Numbered from the stretch's first letter, positions 25,998 through 35,525 are shown. The stretch: DNA of 64,000 nucleotides from Maribellus sp. YY47 (GCF_023111095.1 NZ_JALGYW010000009.1:124001-188000), one strand, 5' to 3'. Notes: a model not told the origin generated them from the sequence alone. Numbers and translations are program-made.

Positions 25998-26327
25998 TTA
26001 GTCATTATCCAATCCGGGAGGATTATTTAATGCTATTCTCACTATTTCAGCAACAGAATCAACCGTAATTTCTTTTTTCTTACAATAGTCACTTTCAAGC
26101 CAGTCCTTAAGCAATTTCGAACCTTTACTAGCATTACATGACACACAACAAAGAGCGATATTATCAGTCCCATTAATTCTTATGTCATTTATTATATGCT
26201 CCCAAGATGGCTTACTCTTTCGTGAATTGCTTTCACACGAAAATGATACTCCACAATAAACGCATGCAGTGTCTCTTTCTCTTACAATTTGTTCAACATT
26301 CTTTGGAATACTCCATTGATTTGACAT
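25998..26327 (-). CDS. HNH endonuclease
   Basis: A 109-residue HNH nuclease. The zinc-binding CxxC pair CVYCG comes first, then the catalytic histidine segment WEHIIND, NIALCCVSCNASKGSK with the second CxxC and the Asn/His-type HNH end. It is small and has no targeting domain. It follows the Mrr-like gene on the same strand with an 11-base gap, so the two probably form one transcription unit. In this setting it may be a restriction nuclease, although a free-standing homing-type HNH is possible. Confidence 0.8.
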   Translation of the reverse strand: MSNQWSIPKNVEQIVRERDTACVYCGVSFSCESNSRKSKPSWEHIINDIRINGTDNIALCCVSCNASKGSKLLKDWLESDYCKKKEITVDSVAEIVRIALNNPPGLDND

Positions 26328-26338
26328 CAGACTTTCAA

Positions 26339-27223
26339 TTAATTATTTTCTTCAAAGAAATCATGATCTAGTTCTTTAAATTCATAAACCGCTTTTGTTT
26401 GAATGCCTACATTATACTGATACATAAGATCAACTAACTTTAATCCATCAATCAAAATAATCGTATGATGAGCATCATGAGCTTTTTTTATTGCTCCGGA
26501 ATCAAATGAAGATGTTGTAACAAATACCCCCTTTTGAGTGTCTCCGCTCATTGCTCCTATAAAATTTCGGATTTCTTTTTCACGCACCTTATTTTCACCA
26601 TATCGTTTGGCTTGAATGTAAATTTTATCCAATCCAAGTTTATCCTCATTGATTATTCCGTCAATTCCACCATCTCCAGTTTTTGCTGTTTCAACAAAGT
26701 CACCATAACCCATTTTTTTGAGCAGAATAAGAATTACTTTCTCAAAATAAAATGGATCAATTTTCTTCAACTTCTCTAGTAATTCATCTTTGACCTGAAT
26801 ATCAATTTGATTAAAGCCTTCGTCAATCAGATCTTGTGGTGAAGCATTTTCCATTATTGAAGGTGTCGATACTTTTTTGGAATTTTCCTCATTATAGAAT
26901 TCAAGGTAGTTCTCTGAACTTTCAACTTGCTTCAACGTCAACTCTGAAGAACTTTGTGTTTTACCTTTCTCGGTTATTCTTACAAATCCTCTTTTGGGAA
27001 ACTCTATATATCCCCCCTTTTTTAAATATGATTTGCCCCAAGCAATCCTGTTTATTATTAAAACCTCACCACTTTTCGTTTTCTGCTCTAGCTGCTCTTT
27101 GGTTAGTTCTGAATAGAATTGATCAATTACTTTATGATACATTTCCCTTGTTTGGAGTGTTTCTCCATTCTCTAATACTTTCAAGATTGGGATAAAAGTC
27201 TCATGAAATTTTGGTATTTCCAT
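26339..27223 (-). CDS. Mrr-like restriction endonuclease
   Basis: A 294-residue protein. Residues about 5-90 form an Mrr N-terminal winged-helix domain (LQTREMYHKVIDQF, INRIAWGKSYLKKGGYIE). The C-terminal Mrr catalytic domain (about 150-280) has the core D-G-G-I-D-G-I, then IYIQAKRY, the PD-(D/E)xK-type D...QxK arrangement of type IV enzymes, followed by FIGAMSGDTQKGVFVTTS. Mrr enzymes cut modified DNA. No methylase is present, which fits a type IV role. The gene is visibly A/T-rich relative to the sulfatase beside it and is paired with an HNH nuclease. Confidence 0.85.
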   Translation of the reverse strand: MEIPKFHETFIPILKVLENGETLQTREMYHKVIDQFYSELTKEQLEQKTKSGEVLIINRIAWGKSYLKKGGYIEFPKRGFVRITEKGKTQSSSELTLKQVESSENYLEFYNEENSKKVSTPSIMENASPQDLIDEGFNQIDIQVKDELLEKLKKIDPFYFEKVILILLKKMGYGDFVETAKTGDGGIDGIINEDKLGLDKIYIQAKRYGENKVREKEIRNFIGAMSGDTQKGVFVTTSSFDSGAIKKAHDAHHTIILIDGLKLVDLMYQYNVGIQTKAVYEFKELDHDFFEENN

Positions 27224-27655
27224 ATAGATTCATTTTTTCTTTCCTGCCTAAATGTAATAATACTGTTATGCCTTGTTAGCTACCATTTTAATAACTTGCT
27301 GTTATCTCCTTTATATTTCTGAAAACTGGGAATAATGCTTTTTGGCCCTTGTATGCTTTGTTTTCAAGGTATTGGGTATGATTGATTTTGTCCTAAAATA
27401 AACATAAATCTGACAAAATATCAATGGATTTACGACCAAAGCGTAAAATGGATCTTCAAAGCCATCGAGGTACGTCCACCAGGCTGTTTGCCAAGGCGAA
27501 CAATATGACCCCAACAAGGAGGTAAAAAAAGCCGCAAAAAAAAAACAGTAACAGAATGGCGGAAAATTACCGGATAACTACCTGTAAGCAAAGACCTTCA
27601 AGGTTGCAAAAACCTTGAAGGTCTCAGGGCATTGGCAACTTCCTGCCACGTTATT
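27224..27655. other. Gene-free stretch with palindromic repeat
   Basis: I see no gene in this stretch. A perfect 14-bp palindrome arm pair (AGACCTTCAAGGTT and its inverse, 27592-27605 and 27611-27624) lies near its right end. It could act as a terminator for the gene ending at 27656 but has no T run. Some short plus-strand protein-like words near 27420-27500 may be an old gene relic; I could not identify a family. Confidence 0.5.
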
Positions 27656-28666
27656 CTAGAAAAACATTTTATCGTCGTGATCAGGGAAAAAGATGCCTGC
27701 GTCGATGCGGATCCGGTCGAGGAACTTAATCAGGTCGCGACTCATTTGCCAGCTCATTAGCGGGCTTTCGATCCGCCCCTGATCGAGGCATTCCATCACA
27801 TGTTCGGCTTCGTACTGGTAGCCAAATCCCTCCTTGTGGCTCTTGGGATAAGTCATTACTTCACCTCCCTCTTTCCAAACCGTAACCTGGGTAGGCGTAA
27901 ACCAGCGCGGATTAAGAACCAGGTAGCCTTTTTCGCAAAAATATTCGGTTTGCGTGGGCGAATACGACGAGAAGCTCGAGGTTAGGTTCGCCATAGCGCC
28001 ATCTGCGTATTTACAAATGATACTGATACTTTCTTCGGAACCGGTCGGGCTGAAATCGGCAAAAGTTTTAATGGTTTCGGGCAGGCCCAGCGATGTTAGC
28101 GCTGCAAACACCGGGTAAATACCAATATCGAGCAACGAACCGCCTCCCAGTTTTACATTGTACAGACGCTTGTCTTCGAGGTAAGGCGCATTAAAAGCAA
28201 AATCGGACCGCACGATCTTGATTTTACCCAACTCTCCCGAGCGAAGTATTTCCATCGCCTTACGGTAGCTGGGCTGAAACATCGTCCAGAATGCTTCCAT
28301 AAAAAAGGTGTTGTTTTCGCGGGCACAGGCCATCATTTCCTCCACTCCGTTTGAATTGAGCGCCAGCGCCTTTTCGCACAACACTGCCTTTTTGTGGCTC
28401 AGGCACAACAGGGCATGTTCGCGATGATGCGAATGCGGAGTGGCAATATAGATCACATCGACCTTTGGATCGCGAACCAACTCTTCGTAGCTGCCGTAAG
28501 CCACTTCAAAACCCAGCTCAGCGGCAAATTCCTGAGCACGCGATAAGTCGCGTGCCGCAGCCGCATAAAGCCTCGCGTTGGGCAATAACTTCAGATCGCT
28601 CACAAATTTCCGGGCAATCTTTCCGCATCCCAAAACCGCCCAGTTATACGTTTTTGTTTCAGACAT
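27656..28666 (-). CDS. Gfo/Idh/MocA family oxidoreductase (cytoplasmic)
   Basis: A 336-residue NAD(P)-dependent oxidoreductase. The Rossmann motif is GCGKIARKF near the start (residues about 13-21). The EKALALN segment at about 100 is the conserved family lysine motif (EKPxxxx in most members, here EKAL). The C-terminal beta-sheet domain starts near 130 and contains GGGSLLDIGIYP with the catalytic aspartate and histidine-equivalent region. There is no signal peptide. It closely resembles dimeric trans-1,2-dihydrobenzene-1,2-diol/glucose-fructose oxidoreductase-like members. The substrate is unknown and there is no partner gene. Confidence 0.88.
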   Translation of the reverse strand: MSETKTYNWAVLGCGKIARKFVSDLKLLPNARLYAAAARDLSRAQEFAAELGFEVAYGSYEELVRDPKVDVIYIATPHSHHREHALLCLSHKKAVLCEKALALNSNGVEEMMACARENNTFFMEAFWTMFQPSYRKAMEILRSGELGKIKIVRSDFAFNAPYLEDKRLYNVKLGGGSLLDIGIYPVFAALTSLGLPETIKTFADFSPTGSEESISIICKYADGAMANLTSSFSSYSPTQTEYFCEKGYLVLNPRWFTPTQVTVWKEGGEVMTYPKSHKEGFGYQYEAEHVMECLDQGRIESPLMSWQMSRDLIKFLDRIRIDAGIFFPDHDDKMFF

Positions 28667-28999
28667 AAAATCGATTGAATGTTTAAGTTATCAAAGGTCT
28701 TAAAGGTAATACATCGCCTGGTTTTATCTCTGTATTTTTTTTGAATTTACAAGACTAAAGCAGACCAAAAACAGCATTTAGCGGGTGTAAAAAACATTCA
28801 ACCAGCTGATCTACTGTTGTGATATGAACAACCTTCGGTTGATGAAAACCAGGCAGAAACCTCTCCCGCACATCGTTTGAATAATGATGAATTGTAATAT
28901 TAATTCCCCGAATAAAACCAGCCACCGTTTGAAAATGCTAATTTTACATCCGAATCATTTAAGTTGAATAAGTTTTCATCCAAATTAATTTACAGGATA
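28667..28999. other. Intergenic stretch, no gene seen
   Basis: A divergent intergenic region between the oxidoreductase and apbE genes. No open frame, tRNA or repeat stands out. It should contain the promoters of both genes, but I found no convincing pair of -33 and -7 boxes. Confidence 0.5.
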
Positions 29000-29995
29000 A
29001 TGAAGATACGTATTTCCATATTGGTTGCTGCATTGTTTTTTATGGCAGCCTGCCAACAACCGGTCGCCAAATATATCGCGAATAACGGCACCGTTTACGG
29101 AACCTACTACAGTATAAAATATGAAAGTCCGGATGGATCGGATCTTCAGGAGAAAATTGATGAAGAGTTTCACCGTTTAACGCTGATTTTTTCGCACTAC
29201 GAAAAAGCGTCGACCATTTCGAAAGTCAACCGCAATGAAGCCGTAACGCTGGAACCCGAATTTATTAACTGCTTTAATAAAGCCGAAGAAATTTCGGTGA
29301 TCACCAACGGAGCTTTCGACATTACCGCTGCCCCGCTGATCAATGCCTGGGGATTTGGCCCCGAACACCGGCAAAAGATGACGCAGGAAGTGGTCGACTC
29401 ACTAAAGGCGTTGATCGGGTATCAAAAAATCAGAATCGTCGACGGGAAAATTGAGAAAGATATACCTGAGATACAGCTCAACATGAGCGCCATTGCCAAA
29501 GGTTATACCTGTGATCTGATCGGCGAATTTCTGGCTAAACACGGATGCCTTAACTACATGGTTGACATCGGTGGCGAAGTGGTTGCCAAAGGAAACAACG
29601 ACAAAGGCCGCACCTGGACTATCGGTATTCGCGAACCTTCGGAAGATCCTTTCCGTAACGATTTGAATGCTGCCATCCGGCTTCCTGACCGTGCCCTGGC
29701 GACTTCGGGTAATTACCTTAATTTTTATGAAGAAAACGGGAAAAAGTATGCGCACACCATCGATCCGTCGTCGGGCTACCCGGTGCAACACAGTGTACTT
29801 AGTTCTACCGTTTTGGCCAACGATTGTATGACTGCCGATGCTTTTGCCACTGCCTTTATGGTTTTGGGGAAAGATGCGGGAATTGAGGTGGCAAGTAAAG
29901 TTCCCGGTCTGGAAATCTATTTTATTTATGCTGATGATCAGGGAGAAAACAAGGTGTATATGTCGGAAGGATTTTCGCAGTATATGGCAAAATAG
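29000..29995 (+). CDS. apbE: FAD:protein FMN transferase, ApbE family lipoprotein
   Basis: The frame opens at 28964, but the ATG at 29000 begins a lipoprotein signal (MKIRISILVAALFFMAAC), which is preferred; this gives 331 residues. Family motifs are present: NMSAIAKGYTCDLIG, VDIGGEVVAKG, the metal/FAD region DRALATSGNY and HTIDPSSGYPVQ. The enzyme attaches FMN covalently to threonine in target flavoproteins such as NqrB/NqrC and RnfG, at the outer face of the inner membrane. No Rnf or Nqr genes are in the window, so the targets lie elsewhere. Confidence 0.9.
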   Translation: MKIRISILVAALFFMAACQQPVAKYIANNGTVYGTYYSIKYESPDGSDLQEKIDEEFHRLTLIFSHYEKASTISKVNRNEAVTLEPEFINCFNKAEEISVITNGAFDITAAPLINAWGFGPEHRQKMTQEVVDSLKALIGYQKIRIVDGKIEKDIPEIQLNMSAIAKGYTCDLIGEFLAKHGCLNYMVDIGGEVVAKGNNDKGRTWTIGIREPSEDPFRNDLNAAIRLPDRALATSGNYLNFYEENGKKYAHTIDPSSGYPVQHSVLSSTVLANDCMTADAFATAFMVLGKDAGIEVASKVPGLEIYFIYADDQGENKVYMSEGFSQYMAK

Positions 29996-29999
29996 GTCT

Positions 30000-30850
30000 T
30001 GATTGAGTTGCCTTAATCGGTGAGTATATTTTTAAGTTAGTTTTTGAAAAGAGCATATCACAAGTAAGCTTAACGTTTAGTATGCCAGGGCTTACTCAAA
30101 AGAAAGCTAAGCATGGGCTGATAATTAGTCTGTGCCTTTTCGCTTCTTTTGGCTCGTTGACCGGTCTTGATTTTACTTACGCGATGAACAGTCTCTTTAC
30201 GTATTTCATTTCAGTGTTAGCATTAAAAGTCAAGACGTAGTTTCTTGTGGCAATCATCTGACTTCTTTGCAAGCTTTATAGGTTCGCTTTCGTTTCATAT
30301 GAAATTCGAAATTCCCATTAATTCGGACTGCCCATATTTCCCAACAGCAGTTATTAAATTCCTTTTACGAATAATACGATCGAATGAGTTGATTATCGCT
30401 ACCCAAATTGAAAGGGATTAAATCATAAAAGACATCAGTGCAAGGCAGAAAACAATCATGATTTTCGGGAATCACCAACAGGAATGACAGTGTGGCTTGC
30501 CGACAGCATTTCATAAAAGTAGTTAGATTACAACGCGCATAAAGCGATTGTGCGTTGAATCGCTTATTGATTGCGCCTTCTATTATTTACATATCAGCTC
30601 CGGGTTTCACCCGAGGTTAATCTTATTTTATCCCTTTGGTATATTGAACAGAATTACAAACTTAAGTCGAGTTAACCGGACAATAATGTTTGAACACATA
30701 GCTTTTTATGGCGCTGAAAGCCTCGAATGTGAGTAACCCGGTGTATAACGCCGGGATGAAATGACCGAAGGGAAATCGTCTGGAACAGTTAGTTGATCAT
30801 AGATTTATAAGACTTCCGGACGAAAAATAGCTGTCTTTCGTTGACAGACT
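30000..30850. repeat. Gene-free region built of repeat relics
   Basis: I find no supported gene. The stretch 30078-30160 resembles the interior of the element at 13150-13301 (ACTCAAAAG, then AAGCTAA-CATG, then CGCTTCTTTTG). A 34-base word at 30454-30487 recurs inverted at 36476-36510. Two palindromic words, CTCCGGGTTTCACCCG (about 30598-30613) and CCCGGTGTATAACGCCGGG (about 30737-30755), lie further right. A 62-codon frame across the first of these (30548-30736) looks like translated repeat rather than a gene. Confidence 0.5.
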
Positions 30851-30854
30851 TTCA

Positions 30855-30887
30855 AAAAAAAAGCCCTGCCAAACGGCAGAGCTTTTT
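30855..30887 (-). terminator. Terminator after OmpA/TSP3 gene
   Basis: Hairpin AAAAAGCCCTGCC/GGCAGAGCTTTTT with an AAAC loop. The A/T flanks make it active in either direction. It ends about 20 bases past the stop of the OmpA-family gene. Confidence 0.75.
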
Positions 30888-30908
30888 GAATATTATCTCG
30901 TACGAGTA

Positions 30909-32204
30909 CTATTTTCTAATTTTAGCAACTTCGAATTCAGTACGACGGTTTTCTTTTCTGTGTGTTTTTGAATCATTCGCAACTGCTGGTTTGCTTTCTC
31001 CGTAGTTGTTTGATCCAACGTAAGCATTGTTAACACCTTTCATCAACAGGTATTTTACAACGGCTTGAGCACGTTTTTCAGAAAGTTTCATGTTGTATGC
31101 TTCTGTACCGATGTTACAAGTGTGACCACCCACAACAATTTCGTATTCTTTTGCAGCATTCAACTGTTCAGCCAATTTATCCAATTCTGCTTTGAACGCA
31201 GGGCTCAAATCTGCTTTGTCGAAATCGAAATAGATTGTTTCAACTTCCATGTCTGACCAATCAGGACATCCGTTGTTTGAAGCAGGACCGGCTTGTTGCG
31301 GACATTTATCTTCACAGTCGATTACACCGTCACCGTCTGAATCAAGCGGACAACCGTCTGAGTCAACTGCACAACCTTTTGGTGTATCAGGACATTTGTC
31401 TTTTGGATCCGGAACACCGTCACCGTCAGTATCAGGACAGCCTTTGAATTTAGCCAAACCAGCTACATCCGGGCAATCATCATCTTTGTCAGCAACACCG
31501 TCACCATCGCGGTCTGGACAGCCGTTCAATGAAGCAGGACCAGCTTCATCCGGACAATCATCTTTATAATCCGGAACACCGTCACCGTCACGATCCAGCG
31601 GACATCCTTTTTCGTCAACTTGTACTCCCGGAGGTGTATCAGGACATTCGTCTTTTCTGTCTTTTACGCCGTCACCATCTGAATCTTTTCCTTTGCCTAA
31701 AGCAAATTCAAGAATACTGGTAATCATAAAATGTTCGTCAGTCCATCCAAATCCAGGATGTCCTGAATGCCAGCCTTCGATACTGTTAACATAAGTTCCA
31801 GCAACGAAAAGAGATGTTCTGTCGCTTACAGGAACTTTTATACCTGCACCATAATCGAATGTGAAACCGGTTTCTCTGTTATCCCACATATAACCACCAC
31901 CAGCAAGCAGGAATGGTTGAATGGCTTTATCTTCATTAAGAAGTTTAAAACGTAAGTTCAATAATGTGGTGAAAACATCCACATTCGGATCGTTGAATGA
32001 CATTCTGTTATCCAACATAATATCGAACCGTGGGGTCAGGTAGCGGCTGATATAAAAATTAGCCAGTGGGCTTGTATATTCCCGTTCAATGTTATAATCA
32101 ATACCAGGTCCAAGGCCTATCGCCCATTTGTTATCTGAATTCTGCGCTACCGCAGCTCCAGTAACCAATAACATAGTGAGAAAGAATAGAGTAATTTTTT
32201 TCAT
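30909..32204 (-). CDS. OmpA family outer membrane protein with TSP type-3 repeats
   Basis: A 431-residue protein with a signal peptide (MKKITLFFLTMLLVTGAAVA) and three parts. The N-terminal beta barrel (about 22-170) is eight-stranded in type, with aromatic-ended strands. A calcium-binding thrombospondin type-3 region follows (about 172-320), with repeats such as DSDGDGVKDRKDECPD and DRDGDGVPDYKDDCPD. The C-terminal OmpA peptidoglycan-binding domain (about 325-428) has IYFDFDKADLSP, VVGGHTCNIG and the NRRTEFEV end. It links outer membrane and cell wall and is probably abundant. It has its own terminator. Confidence 0.92.
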   Translation of the reverse strand: MKKITLFFLTMLLVTGAAVAQNSDNKWAIGLGPGIDYNIEREYTSPLANFYISRYLTPRFDIMLDNRMSFNDPNVDVFTTLLNLRFKLLNEDKAIQPFLLAGGGYMWDNRETGFTFDYGAGIKVPVSDRTSLFVAGTYVNSIEGWHSGHPGFGWTDEHFMITSILEFALGKGKDSDGDGVKDRKDECPDTPPGVQVDEKGCPLDRDGDGVPDYKDDCPDEAGPASLNGCPDRDGDGVADKDDDCPDVAGLAKFKGCPDTDGDGVPDPKDKCPDTPKGCAVDSDGCPLDSDGDGVIDCEDKCPQQAGPASNNGCPDWSDMEVETIYFDFDKADLSPAFKAELDKLAEQLNAAKEYEIVVGGHTCNIGTEAYNMKLSEKRAQAVVKYLLMKGVNNAYVGSNNYGESKPAVANDSKTHRKENRRTEFEVAKIRK

Positions 32205-32369
32205 AATCTAAGAGTTTATTTTTTGTTGTCTTTGAAATCTTCAGCCAATTTAAAAATTAATTTTATTCCTACAAAGAATGGAAGATCAGCTTATGGTTTA
32301 TTTTATTAACATTAAACTTTTGAACAAAATTAAACATTAAAATTATATAAACTCAAAATATTAAACATT

Positions 32370-32909
32370 TTGTTTTCAATAATTGACATCGAAACTACAG
32401 GCCATAGCGCCAAATTTGGAAAAATAACAGAAATTGCTATTATTCAACACAATGGGCAATTTATAACCGATTCTTTTTCAACACTGATCAACCCCGAAAT
32501 GGACATCCCCTACTTTATCACCGACCTTACCGGAATCGACAATAACATGGTAAGCAATGCTCCAAAGTTTTACGAAGTAGCCAAAAAGATCGTTCAAATG
32601 ACTTCAGGAAGAACTTTTGTGGCGCACAATGTAAGTTTTGATTACAATTTCATTCGCGAAGAATTTGCACGGCTGGGTTACGATTATCAAAGCAAAACAC
32701 TTTGTACCGTAAAACTTTCAAGAAAGCTTCTGCCGGGGCATCGTTCCTATTCGCTGGGGAAATTGTGTGCTGAGCTTGGTATTAATATAAATGGCAGACA
32801 CCGCGCTGCAGGCGATGCCTTTGCCACTGTTAAACTTTTTGAAATACTGATGGAAAAAAACCAGCAAAACGGCGGACTAAAAAGTCAGAACAATTACCGC
32901 CTGTTCTGA
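32370..32909 (+). CDS. DnaQ-like 3'-5' exonuclease, probable TTG start
   Basis: A 179-residue DEDDh exonuclease. Exo I is FSIIDIETTG with the Asp-Glu pair, Exo II is HNVSFDYNFIREEF and Exo III is HRAAGDAFATV. The first in-frame ATG would lie inside the catalytic core and remove Exo I, so translation must begin at or near TTG 32370, the codon just before the core. No Shine-Dalgarno is seen, which is normal for the phylum. Related genes often carry a UvrC/GIY-YIG domain behind the exonuclease; this one ends after the exonuclease and is the free-standing form. It converges with the DUF5606 gene. Confidence 0.85.
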   Translation: MFSIIDIETTGHSAKFGKITEIAIIQHNGQFITDSFSTLINPEMDIPYFITDLTGIDNNMVSNAPKFYEVAKKIVQMTSGRTFVAHNVSFDYNFIREEFARLGYDYQSKTLCTVKLSRKLLPGHRSYSLGKLCAELGININGRHRAAGDAFATVKLFEILMEKNQQNGGLKSQNNYRLF

Positions 32910-32920
32910 TTGCCAACAGC

Positions 32921-33337
32921 CTATTCCTTAGTATCTTTTTCCTCTTCCTCTGTTTCAGTAAAATCGAGCAATTCTTTTTCCTGAAGTGTGTTATACCACA
33001 AAAACACCTTTTTAATGTCTGAAACATATACACGCTCTTTGTCGTATTCCGGCAAAACAGTTTCGAAATAGGCTTTTAGTTCACTTCCCGATGCTTTTGC
33101 CGAGATAGCTGCTCCCCCATCCTCTTTTTCTGATATGGTTTTAAAAATATCTTTTAGCGGAACATCGCCCTCATAGGTATAGATCGCAATATCTTCCAGC
33201 GCCGAAACTTTGGCTGTTGAATAAACAGGCATACGTTTGCCTGTATCCAGTGATTCAACTATTATATTGTTTTTACTTTCTGCCACCATTTTAAACAATC
33301 CTGAGTGGCCTGAAATCGCTAATATTCCCTTTAACAT
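32921..33337 (-). CDS. DUF5606 family protein
   Basis: A 138-residue cytoplasmic protein that matches the Bacteroidota-specific DUF5606: MLKGILAISGHSGLFKMVAE, NNIIVESLDTGKRMPVYS, ALEDIAIYTYEGDVPLKDIF and a C-terminal helical part with VYVSDIKKVFLWYN. The last 20 residues are very acidic (ETEEEEKD). No function is established for the family. The gene converges on the exonuclease gene with 11 bases between the stops. Confidence 0.82.
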   Translation of the reverse strand: MLKGILAISGHSGLFKMVAESKNNIIVESLDTGKRMPVYSTAKVSALEDIAIYTYEGDVPLKDIFKTISEKEDGGAAISAKASGSELKAYFETVLPEYDKERVYVSDIKKVFLWYNTLQEKELLDFTETEEEEKDTKE

Positions 33338-33389
33338 GACTTAAATTTTTGGCGAATATACAATTTTTGTAATTCTTTTTTAAAACAGA

Positions 33390-33431
33390 GGCCGGGTATC
33401 CGAAAACAACAGAATTCAGAAAACCCGGCTT
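33390..33431 (-). terminator. Probable terminator after TonB receptor gene
   Basis: Minus-strand arms GCCGGGT/ACCCGGC (33423-33429 and 33391-33397) with a long loop, followed by a TTTT stretch. It lies about 40 bases past the stop of the receptor gene. The long loop makes it less certain than the other terminators. Confidence 0.45.
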
Positions 33432-33470
33432 CGTATGTAATTATTTTATTTCGAATAAATTATGAGGTGA

Positions 33471-35525
33471 CTATTTTTTATTGATTTGAAAAGTATAAAT
33501 CAGACCGGCCTTTACCCATCTTCCGGGCTGAACAACATTTTCAATATCGTTATATGTCGTGTCAAACAAATTATTAACTGATGAAAAAAGTGTTAAATTC
33601 CTTCGCTTGTAAGACAGCTTTGTGTCTACTAACCAGAAAGGATCGTAACTGACTTCACCCGCCGGGGCAGCGTCTTCAAATCTGGTATAACTTCCCTCTC
33701 TGTCCTGGTAAACCATTTTCAGATCGATACTTACATTTTTTATCAATCTCTGATTAACGGAGAGTACCAGCTTGTGTTTCAAATTATCCAATACATAACG
33801 CGAGATAAAATCGTCTTCCTGTTTGTCTACATTATTAAATAAACAGCTGACATCGACATTGGGAACAAACTCGCCCAACCGCTTACGCAATAGCAGCTGC
33901 ACCTGAGCCTCTGCCCCAAAACTTGTCAGGCGGGTAAGGTTTTGCGTCATCCATATCTCATCCTCAGATTCCTTTACCCAATCGATAATGTTTTTTCCCT
34001 TTCGATAGAACACAACTACGTGTCCTTTCACCACCGGCTTACTAAACTTGATTCCCCCTTCAATCGTTGCCGATTTCTCCGGTTTCAAATCAGGGTTTCC
34101 TACATTGGTGGGCCCCTGATAATAGAGATCGGTGAAAGTTGGCATTCGCAACGAGGTATTAAAGCTTGAGTATAATTTTACTCCGTCCAGAATATCATAA
34201 CTCAAATCAACTCCGGGAAAGAAATTTATACCAAGATCGCTTCCTGAAATATAGTTCCCCATTATCCCGGCCGTAAACGTCCACTTACTAATATATAACG
34301 AGTGCTCCAAAAATCCGGACAAAGTGTTTCTTGAATCGGATTTGGTAAACTGTGCATCTTCTCCCGGAACGTCTTTGGGATGGTCCATCTCTTTTCCAAG
34401 AACATTACTCAGAATATGCTCGCTCCGGTATTCAAATCCTACTGCAGTTTTTCCCGCATCCCACGCAAACCATGAATTCAAGTTGGCTCCGTATGTATTT
34501 GTCAAATGGTAATTGTGACCACCATACCACGAAGCCGGATTATTCCGAAATAATTCAAACCGATCCTGATGACGCCGATAATAAACAGCCGGGCTCAAAT
34601 GCAAATCTCCGGTTGAATTCCACTTAGCCGATGTAAACAGTGTTTTGGTGGCTTCGTACTGGTTGGGATATTTGGGCGTATAAAAACTATTTGCCCCAAA
34701 TCCTTTTTCTGAAATACCAAGCTGAACGTTCAAATCCCCGTCTGTTGTGTTCAGGTAACCGCCATAGAAACCATTTAACTCATCAAAGTCGGTATTGTTA
34801 GTATACCCGTCTGAACGCTTTTTATTAAAGGCAAGCACATTGCTAACCCGACCGGTTTGAACGTTGGCCGAAGCATTCCCATCGAAATAACCAAAGTTTC
34901 CACCCGAAGCATTCACGGTTGCCGAATTCCCATTACCTTTCCGGGTAATAATATTAATGGCGCCGGAAAATGCATTGGGACCATAGACACGTGCAGCGGG
35001 CCCTTCGAGCACTTCGATTCTTTCGATTTGGGCTAAACTGACTGGAAGATTTAAATTGTGATGGCCGGTTTGAGGGTCGGTGATGTTAATACCGTTTAGC
35101 AGGATTAAGATCTGGTCGAAAGTACCACCGCGAATACTAACATCCGCCTGTACTCCTTCAGTTCCGCGTTGTCGCACATCCACTCCGGCAATGTACTCTA
35201 ACAGGTCCTGAACACTCTGAGCCGGTACCGCCTCAATTTCTTTTCTCTCGATCACGGAAACAATCCGTGCTACCTGCGAATAAAGTGCAGGTGTTCTCTG
35301 CGCACTCACCTCGATCTCATCAAGGTCGTATTCCATTTTAACTTCCGAAGTATCCTGAGTAGTTGCCAGCGTTATAACAGGTGTCGACAGAAAATAAATT
35401 ACCGCCAAAACCGAAATCGCCACAACTTTCTTCAGTGCAAGGAAAAGAGAATAACTCTTTCTTCCCCACTTTCGGAAAAACAAAACAGATTGCGCATCAT
35501 GGTTAAACTTACTTGTTCTCATCAT
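33471..35525 (-). CDS. TonB-dependent receptor, BtuB-like
   Basis: The frame is open to 35606, but the paired ATGs at 35525/35522 are better starts, about 50 residues before a hydrophobic export segment (VVAISVLAVIYFLST), giving 684 residues. The plug domain follows: a DLDEIEVSAQRTP TonB-box-like opener, QDLLEYIAGVDVRQRG, ADVSIRGGTFDQILILLNG and LEGPAARVYGPNAFSGAINI. The 22-strand barrel fills the rest to the aromatic C-terminus. This is a BtuB/CirA-like receptor rather than SusC, since it lacks the carboxypeptidase-like domain. The ligand is unknown, and no riboswitch is seen upstream. The N-terminus is unusually long and basic before the signal. Confidence 0.85.
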   Translation of the reverse strand: MMRTSKFNHDAQSVLFFRKWGRKSYSLFLALKKVVAISVLAVIYFLSTPVITLATTQDTSEVKMEYDLDEIEVSAQRTPALYSQVARIVSVIERKEIEAVPAQSVQDLLEYIAGVDVRQRGTEGVQADVSIRGGTFDQILILLNGINITDPQTGHHNLNLPVSLAQIERIEVLEGPAARVYGPNAFSGAINIITRKGNGNSATVNASGGNFGYFDGNASANVQTGRVSNVLAFNKKRSDGYTNNTDFDELNGFYGGYLNTTDGDLNVQLGISEKGFGANSFYTPKYPNQYEATKTLFTSAKWNSTGDLHLSPAVYYRRHQDRFELFRNNPASWYGGHNYHLTNTYGANLNSWFAWDAGKTAVGFEYRSEHILSNVLGKEMDHPKDVPGEDAQFTKSDSRNTLSGFLEHSLYISKWTFTAGIMGNYISGSDLGINFFPGVDLSYDILDGVKLYSSFNTSLRMPTFTDLYYQGPTNVGNPDLKPEKSATIEGGIKFSKPVVKGHVVVFYRKGKNIIDWVKESEDEIWMTQNLTRLTSFGAEAQVQLLLRKRLGEFVPNVDVSCLFNNVDKQEDDFISRYVLDNLKHKLVLSVNQRLIKNVSIDLKMVYQDREGSYTRFEDAAPAGEVSYDPFWLVDTKLSYKRRNLTLFSSVNNLFDTTYNDIENVVQPGRWVKAGLIYTFQINKK

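Noticed and set aside
25975-27300. Cassette-type boundaries around the HNH/Mrr pair
   Set aside because: GTTAGCTA-like and GTTATGC-like words occur on the two sides but do not form matching inverted copies as they do around the gene at 539-1426.
27592-27624. Perfect 14-bp palindrome as a Rho-independent terminator
   Set aside because: No T run on either side. It is more likely a dispersed palindromic repeat, though weak termination cannot be excluded.
30548-30736. 62-residue frame in the repeat-rich gap
   Set aside because: It crosses palindromic repeat words, and the peptide looks like translated repeat; no support as a gene.
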